Origin: Saccoglossus kowalevskii
Lineage: Eukaryota; Hemichordata; Enteropneusta; Harrimaniidae
Assembly (NCBI RefSeq): GCF_000003605.2
Contig: NW_003140827.1
Location: forward strand, 59,559 to 73,452
Direction: 5' to 3'
Length of the DNA stretch: 13,894 nt
The position numbers and the translations under genes are program-made. Shown piece after piece: positions 1 through 8,000 of the stretch (positions are counted from its first letter, which is position 1; each line of letters opens with the position of its first letter). The notes under the pieces are model-generated. The model was not told the origin of the DNA and made no database searches. It worked only from the letters and a program-made list of their open reading frames with translations.

Positions 1-1950
1 ATATACTCTCTGGTTGCTGAGTATTCATATGCTATCTGGTTTCTAAGTATTCATATGCTCTCTGGTTGCTAAGTATTCATATGCTCTCTGGTTGCTAAGT
101 GTTCATATACTTTCTGGTTGCTAAGTATTTGTATGCGCTCTGGTTTCTAAGTATTCATATGTTGTCTGGTTGCTAAGTATTCATATGCTCTCTGGTTGTT
201 AAATATTCATATGCTCTCTGGTTGCTAAGTATTCATATGCTCTCTGGTTGCTAAGTATTAATATGCTCTCTGGTTGCTAAGTATTCATATACTCTCTGGT
301 TGCTGAGTATCCATATGCTATCTGGTTTCTAAGTATTCATATGCTCTCTGGTTGCTAAGTATTCATATGCTCTCTGGTTGCTAAGTATTCATATACTCTC
401 TGTTTGCTAAGTGTTCATATACTCTCTGGTTGCTAAGTATTCATATGCTCTCTGGTTTCTAAGTATTCATATGCTCTCTGGTTGCTAAGTATTCATATGC
501 TCTCTGGTTGCTAAGTATTCATATACTCTCTGTTTGCTAAGTGTTCATATACTCTCTGGTTGCTGAGTATTCATATGCTCTCTGGTTTCTAAGTATTCAT
601 ATGCTCTCTGGTTGCTAAGTATTCATATGCTCTCTGGTTGCTAAGTATTCATATACTCTCTGTTTGCTAAATGTTCATATACTCTCTGGTTGCTAAGTAT
701 TCATATGCTCTCTGGTTGCTAAGTATTCATATACTCTCTGGTTGCTAAGTGTTCATATACTCTCTGGTTGCTAAGTATTCATATGCTCTCTGGTTGCTAA
801 GTATTCATATACTCTCTGGTTGCTAAGTATTCATATGCTCTCTGGTTTCTAAGTATTCATATGCTCTCTGGTTGCTAAGTATGAATATAATCTCTGGTTG
901 CTAAGTATTCATATGTTCTCTGGTTGCTAAGTATCCATATACTCTCTGGTTGCTAAGTATTCATATGCTCTCTGGTTGCTAAGTGTTCATATACTCTCTG
1001 GTTGCTGAGTATTCATATGCTATCTGGTTGCTGAGTATCCATATGCTATCTGGTTTCTAAGTATTCATATGCTCTCTGGTTGCTAAGTATTCATATGCTC
1101 TCTGGTTGCTAAGTATTCATATGCTCTCTGGTTGCTAAGTGTTCATATACTTTCTGGTTGCTAAGTATTTGTATGCGCTCTGGTTTCTAAGTATTCATAT
1201 GTTGTCTGGTTGCTAAGTATTCATATGCTCTCTGGTTGTTAAATATTCATATGCTCTCTGGTTGCTAAGTATTCATATGCTCTCTGGTTGCTAAGTATTA
1301 ATATGCTCTCTGGTTGCTAAGTATTCATATACTCTCTGTTTGCTAAGTGTTCATATACTCTCTGGTTGCTGAGTATCCATATGCTCTCTGGTTTCTAAGT
1401 ATTCATATGCTCTCTGGTTGCTAAGTATTCATATGCTCTCTGGTTGCTAAGTATTCATATGCTCTCTGGTTGCTAAGTGTTCATATACTCTCTGGTTGCT
1501 GAGTATCCATATGCTATCTGGTTGCTAAGTATCCATATGCTATCTGGTTGCTGAGTATCCATATGCTATCTGGTTGCTGAATATTCATATGCTCTCTGGT
1601 TGCTGAGTATTAATATGCTCTCTGGTTGCTAAGTATTCATATGCTCTCTGGTTGCTAAGTATTAATATGCTCTCTGGTTGCTAAGTATTCATATACTCTC
1701 TGGTTGCTGAGTATCCATATGCTATCTGGTTTCTAAGTATTCATATGCTCTCTGGTTGCTAAGTGTTCATATACTTTCTGGTTTCTAAGTATTCATATGC
1801 TCTCTGGTTTCTAAGTATTCATATGCTCTCTGGTTGCTAAGTATGAATATAATCTCTGGTTGCTAAGTATTCATATGTTCTCTGGTTTCTAAGTACTCAT
1901 ACGTTGTCTGGTTGCTAAGTGTTCATATACTCTCTGGTTGCTGAGTATTC
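1..1950. repeat. 26-bp minisatellite, 75 tandem copies
   Basis: The whole stretch is a head-to-tail array. Each unit starts ATATGCTCTCTGGTTG and ends CTAAGTATTC. Units start at 1+26n, and the last unit ends at 1950, exactly 75 units, so I find no net insertion or deletion. Common variants are ATAC for ATGC, GTTTC for GTTGC, CTGAGT for CTAAGT and GTGTTC for GTATTC. Longer-range structure is visible: a five-unit (130-bp) block recurs at 391, 521 and 651, and nine units at 53-286 recur identically at 1093-1326. The array continues off the left edge. It lies inside the intron before the exon at 1984, because a branch site and acceptor follow 33 bp after its end. All frames contain stops, so it is not coding. 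Confidence 0.97.
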
Positions 1951-1983
1951 ATTCTTCTAATCATCATTTTCACATTATATTAG
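1951..1983 (+). promoter_or_regulatory. Splice acceptor region directly after the 26-bp array
   Basis: The only non-repeat intron sequence before the first visible exon is 33 bp. It carries a branch-like TTCTAATC, with the branch A at about 1960, 23 nt before the acceptor. A pyrimidine-rich stretch follows and the acceptor AG is at 1982-1983. The minisatellite therefore runs almost to the branch point. Confidence 0.7.
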
Positions 1984-2046
1984 AACCATCGCCTCCTCCA
2001 AAGGAACCAACACCCCCTCCCCCATCACCAACGCCGCCGCCTCCAG
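1984..2046 (+). CDS. Exon A: proline-rich (residues 1-21)
   Basis: Acceptor AG is at 1982-1983 and the donor GTGAGT at 2047. The exon starts with two bases (AA) of a split codon, so the upstream exon must end in phase 1; a preceding G would give Glu. It reads PSPPPKEPTPPPPSPTPPPP. The frame is fixed by continuity into the next exon through G|TT (Val). Its motif PPPKEPTPPPP recurs in exon C. Confidence 0.75.
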
Positions 2047-5000
2047 GTGAGTAAACATATAACAATCATTCGCTTCCATTTTCTAACCTTCTCAATTCAT
2101 GTTTCCATGGCAATCATCAGTTTACACATCATCTGCTATATCCATTGAAACTAGCTCAACCTCATTTAAGTCAGCCTAATCGACATTAATGCTAACATTG
2201 TCATTCTTGCACATATCAGTTGAGGAACCGCCGCCAAAAAAGAAATCCGAACCTAAACCCAAGAAAGTGAGAGAGCCGAAAAAGAAAAAGGAAATTGTGA
2301 AAAAAGAAAGAAAACCCCCTCCGCCAAAAGAAAAGGTAATATATCATAGTTGCGTCTGTTACAAATCGTCCCTGGTTATACAGTAGCGAAATTAAGTTGG
2401 TAAGTGTAATCGTGTTCTTTTGTACGGGTAAGCAGCGATACGTCAATACGAGGTCAATACTTTGACGCCAGATGTGACAACCCATGTTTAACTCAAGGTG
2501 ATGCCGGGGGCAAACGCAGGCCATATCATATAAAGCGGCCAACCTCAGAGGACCAATACAGCGGAGTTGAATATAGTGCAATTTAGAGAAACACCCGTAT
2601 TTAGAAAAGTTCCATTGCGATCGTCGTATAGATTTGAGGTTTTCTTTCAGCGATTCGAATTGTACTCGTCGTGAATAGAGCATTTGGGCATTATATTCAC
2701 GAACGTGACAATGCAATCACAGTATTGCACTCAAGTCGCCATATAGACAATGTTTACTCTTTAGCAGATCTCAATAACTGCACAAACACAACAGTGCGTC
2801 TGTATCGGCTAAATGTTGTTTTACAAAGAACACTGATTTGAATTGGTAGACGGTGACATACTAGTATATCGAACAGCATAGTGCACAGTGTCAATGTCGC
2901 CGAAGTCCATTGGACGCTTGATGTAGGCAGAAAGCGGTTGGTGAAATTGTATGTAAATGTACTACTTAGTGACTGCTGTATTATCCTCATCAGGCTTTTA
3001 ATTCAAACTTTATAGGAACCTGAACCACCACCACCACCGCCAAAGGAGCCAACACCGCCACCTCCTACTCCACCTCCGCCAACACCACCACCGGTTGTCG
3101 TACCACCTTTACCGGTAGAACTACCGCCGTTGCCGCAAACAAAAATACCAGCTTCACCGGAGCCTGAGCCAGAATCGGAACCGGAGCCAGAATCAGAAAC
3201 TCCCCCACCGGAGGAACCAGAGGAGCCGGAGAGTGAGTTGGCGAAACTACCACCGCCACCACAAGTAAATGCTCCTATAAAGTGGAAGAGACGACCCAAG
3301 TAAGTGTGGGAATCACAGTGTCCTCTCATTCGGCGAGCTTCTGACAAAATTCACTTGTTATATAGTTTGCTATCCGTTGTTACAGTCGTGATTAATGCTG
3401 CTGTTTATACCGTAAATATCGGGTTTGTGTACCGAGTTATGAGGTAATTACAGTTAAAGAGACCTTCATGACGTAGATATGTTCTGTGGCTCTTTTTGTC
3501 AAGTTGTCAGGAAATCCACTGAGAAACTGTTCGAAGGTCACTGACACATACGATAATCAGCTCAAACGAGCCGAAATATTGTCTCGGGTGTTGAGTTTCG
3601 TTGTCTCCTTTTTTGAATCACTGCGCTTTTGTTTTCAGAGGGCCAAAACGGAAATGGCGCGGAATGAACCAGCCCGTACCACTGCCTAGACCCGAGGAAT
3701 CTGAAGAGAGGCTTGCTATGAGGGACCCCTTGGACTACTTGGCAAAGTACTGCATTGTACAGTAAGTATGTAGTTTAGTGTATGGGAAAGCTTATCCTTA
3801 AATCATTTACTATTTTCAGCATAATTTAAATGCTACCGAGCAAATCACTGCTAGTAAATGAAATTCGATCAACTTCTTGAAGAATTACGAAAAGTTGCTT
3901 GGGGCGATTGTACTATGCATTGTTGAATTGATCAGTATTTAATTGTGAATATTGAGTCACATATGTTGTAGATTTCCATAAGAGATCGTAGAATGCATAT
4001 TTTATGTTTAGATGTCGTTGTTTGTGCAAAGGACTTCTGATCTTAGCCGTTTTAAGAATTTGTTTATCGTCTGCGCATTGAAGCGCAACTGACAAGTTAT
4101 TTGCCACCGAGCTGCAGCAATTCGGCAATGAATCTTTTCAAAATAGCGACATCGCCCAAGGGAACATTGTGAATACTCCATTCGAATAGAAAACGTACAA
4201 CTGTGGAAATACCAGCTTAGGTTGAGTCAGCCATATAAATATGTTAAGTCTACTTCTTACAGCAAAGAAAGATTACCGGCTTACCAACGTGTTTTTAATG
4301 ATGTCATGAAAAAGAAAGGCTATCGACCTGACCAACTATTGCCAACAGATCACCCGCCTCCCCCTCGGCCATTGCGTCATCGTAGAACCACTGGACTTCA
4401 GGACTACGTCGAAGATCAGCATACCGCTCCGGGGACAACGGTAGATGGAGATTACGAAACAATTAAAGGAACGTTCGCGCCACCAACGGTGACGGAGACA
4501 CCTGGCTCATACGTCAGTCCACTTTCAATTACGTTAACCAAAGCCCCGGATGAAGACGGACGAGCAGACGGCACAGAAAGTCCCACCAGTGATTTGGGGA
4601 CTCTCAGTCGTTCATCTAGTTTTGTGGGCTCCACTTCGGTGAGTAGAACATTATATTTGGTGAAAGTTTGTTTTGCATCTTTTTACAAAACTATTCCATA
4701 AGTCAGGGTACTTATAGTAGTAGAATTGTACGGAACTGATCCATACTTTCCAATCATGAACACCACTGTTAACTTTAGTGTCGTTGATGGCGGTAAACAC
4801 GAGACGGTAATGCTAGTAGAGAAGAACATCATATGTTTTCGTACTGAAACCATTTGATACAAGTGATCCTGTCTGTAGATATCACGTGACATCCACGTAC
4901 CTTAATAATCTATTGTGTGGATTTAATTTAAATATTTAATTTGGAAGACATTAAATTCCAATTGCCATGTCCTATCCTTGTTTCGCGAAGCACGTGACTG

Positions 5001-8000
5001 TCTCGCAATATATTATTTTACAAAACAAAATATGAACGTTTTACTGAAACTAAACATATTGATTGTATTAAAAGTTCGATGCCGACGATCACTATAGTCG
5101 AGTCAACTATATCATGAATAGCAACAGGGAAAAAGTTGCCAATCTGAAAAACAAAGTTCGGAGACTAGAAGGTGAGTACAAATAATTTCATTTAATTTGT
5201 TTTCCAATTTAAATTTTAGCCGATATGGTCATATACACATATATGGCATGAATGTGTATGGGTTTTGACTAACCGGTAACCAGTGACAATGAGCAGTGCT
5301 AACACTTCCAATACTAGCATTCTCTAAATAGTATTAGTACTCAAAATCATGAGTGTTTGCAGTGAGAACTCGTCCTGTTCTGTTCCCACCAGGTCAGAGA
5401 ATACGTATCCTTGCCAGAGCAGCCAGGGAAGAATTTCCTGACATTTTACGTGATGATTACGCACCTCCAGTGAAAAAGGGGAAAGATGGTAAAAAGGGAG
5501 CAAAAAAAGCTGATAAAACAAAAGGTACGTTTAATTCTTTTTCGCTGTAATTTTACCAGTTTCTGTACTATGATGTTGTAGACCACGAACGCTTACACAA
5601 TTGTGTGTGTCAACTGTGGTCGACCACTAAAAGAAGAATGTTTAGATAGGGTTGTGCAAATACCAATAGTACATGATAGACGTTGCATGCATGGACGAAC
5701 TAGTACTAGTACTAGTACTAGTACGTCCATGTTACATGTGACATGTGTTCTTGTGTGTTTTTATTTCAGAAAAGAGCGGTCACTCACATGGTCCGAGCAG
5801 TCGTGGTAAGGTGATGTTCCTACCAGACCCCGTACAAACGGCCATGTCTCTTGACAATGCGGATGATGGCGTTCCGGCGAAGTCAAAACTCGATGCCAAA
5901 TCTGACGAATTTGTAGTCAACAGATTACAGCCAAATCAACTAGCGATGGTGAGTTAACATTAAGCGGGGGAGTCGTCACCTGCGCATGCGTCAGATGGCC
6001 ATAGCGTGTCATTGTTTACAACCAAGCGTATGTCAATGAGCCATTGCGTTTTAGCGTGTGTTGTTATCGTCGCTTGGAACTCAATTCCCGCGCGTGCGCA
6101 GGTGACGACCCTCCCGCTTTAAAGCAAAGCTTTACAATGTCCTCTGAAATTGTTGATCGCTGCTGTTGACGTTATGAGTGTCTAATTAATGTATTGATGA
6201 ATAAATTAGGTTTTTGTTAATTGTGAAGATTAAATATTTCAGAAACAACTTTAGCGTTAAAATGACAATATAGCATGACAGTTTGCTGTGCCTACTGACT
6301 GTAAACAAGCATGTCGCACGCGCGTGTCAAATGTGTTTACGTCAACTGTGATTGACATCTAGACTCGCACGTTATAATTAGCATAAAAACCCGCATACAA
6401 ATTTGCTGCGATCTGAGGGGCGCGGCAGAATAAACTATAAAACAATGATATTGACACAGCGGGGGAATTGCCGGTTATTAATAAATAACTTGTTTTTGCA
6501 CTTGTATTGTTCACGCTATGTGGTTCTCGGTTGTAGTAATATGGTGTACATTTCCGTATAGTGATCAGTAACAAGAAATGCTAGTATCCTACTTTGTATT
6601 TATACAGTATTGACATAGGTTCAACAATTCTGTGATATCTGCTAACTCAAAAACATGAATAATTAAAACGTAACAATTTGCACGATGTTTAGTTAGAAAA
6701 CACCAAATGTATCGGCCACATGTGAACGCACGAGTGCCTTTAGATGGACTTGACAATTGAGTGACGCACTCCGCCTCTGTTCATGACATGTTTGTTTTTA
6801 ATTGTTAATGTCATTTATTTGTCATTAGTTGGAAACAATTCCAGATGTAGAAAGAATAGACTTGGAAATGGAAAGGGCTGTGGAAAAAGTCGTCGAGGCC
6901 GAGAACAGAATTGTAGAGTTGAAAGGTAGGACACGTTCATGTGTAAGAAGTTCTATCGAGAAATATCACAGTATTCTGCTGGTTGTTCACATAACACGTC
7001 ATTTTGTCAGTGATGTGCCCATTAAATATTGTGTGTAATATTATAAAGTAACTTTTTCTTCAGTAACGCAATTGCTTTCATTCATTCATTCATTCAGAGA
7101 TACGATCGGTCACATCGAAAGTACTAGTAGAATTAAAACGACATGAAGATGACGTCAGACCTGCCAAATCTCCGGATTTTAGAAGAAAGCAAAGTCCAAA
7201 ATATAAGAAGATGAACCCAGTAACGGTACGTATTGGTGGATCTCGAAGTTTTGGAGATTTAATTACGAAGCTGATCAAATAAAACGCTCGAAATTCTGTG
7301 TGAGCTTACAATTGGGTATGACCTTAATGTCTGACCTAATTACGATTACGATTAGTTATCATAGATATATTCTTATTTGAATTACAGGACTTAGAAATGG
7401 ACATAAGTGAGGTGGAGCCTGCACTTCGTCAAGTTAACAGTTATCTTATAACGGAAAAAGAGTGTGAATACGTATATCATGCAAGTATTGTTCTGTTATT
7501 ATATTGTTTATATATAAGCTGACGTTTATTGTGCATATTTGAATACATATGCACGACCTCAGAGAACATTGTTTTAATGACAGACATTATTTACATTACG
7601 GTCTATCATTGTGGAAACTAAAATGCCACGTAATGTTTAACAGTCTTTCTCAAAATCAGATTTAAATGGGCATTTTTTATCCGGTTAAAATATTAATGTC
7701 ATAAAAATAGAATATTTCGACGAATGAATAAATAATTAACATCCCGAAGTGTCCGTTTCATTTAGCTGACGTGATTCGTTATTTTATTATTCAACAGATA
7801 TTGGAATTACCACAACGTGCAAAGCTCAACTTCAAATTGTTTACCGTGGTAGCAGCGTTATCGGAAAAAGTTTCCAGACTTGAGTAAGTTTCGTTATTTC
7901 ACATGATTTATTCTGTTATTTGTTATTTATCCAAATAATAGTGGCACTCTTTGAGAAAAGAATATATGAAGATTGTTGTGTTATTCTTTGACACTTCATC

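Noticed and set aside
2216-2716. 166-codon minus-strand open frame
   Set aside because: Part is antisense to exon B. The remaining 127 codons lie in an intron, with no recognised motif, splice context or promoter.
3003-3347. Minus-strand glycine/serine-rich open frames over exon C
   Set aside because: They are the complement of CCN proline codons and GAR glutamate codons in a well-supported + strand exon.
4036-4047. U2 snRNA fragment in antisense (GATCTTAGCC)
   Set aside because: Only ten bases match; neighbouring bases do not follow U2.
4222-4701. Independent 159-codon gene
   Set aside because: It is exon E read past its donor; the TTG start is just the codon after the acceptor, and the last 21 codons are intron.
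6300-6780. Possible further inverted-repeat element between CpG-rich patches
   Set aside because: Candidate ends (near 6350 and 6745) align only with several gaps, and no target duplication is visible.
7150-7157. Perfect CRE palindrome TGACGTCA in exon J
   Set aside because: It is explained by the codons for Asp-Asp-Val-Arg; a single 8-bp match inside a coding exon is weak evidence.
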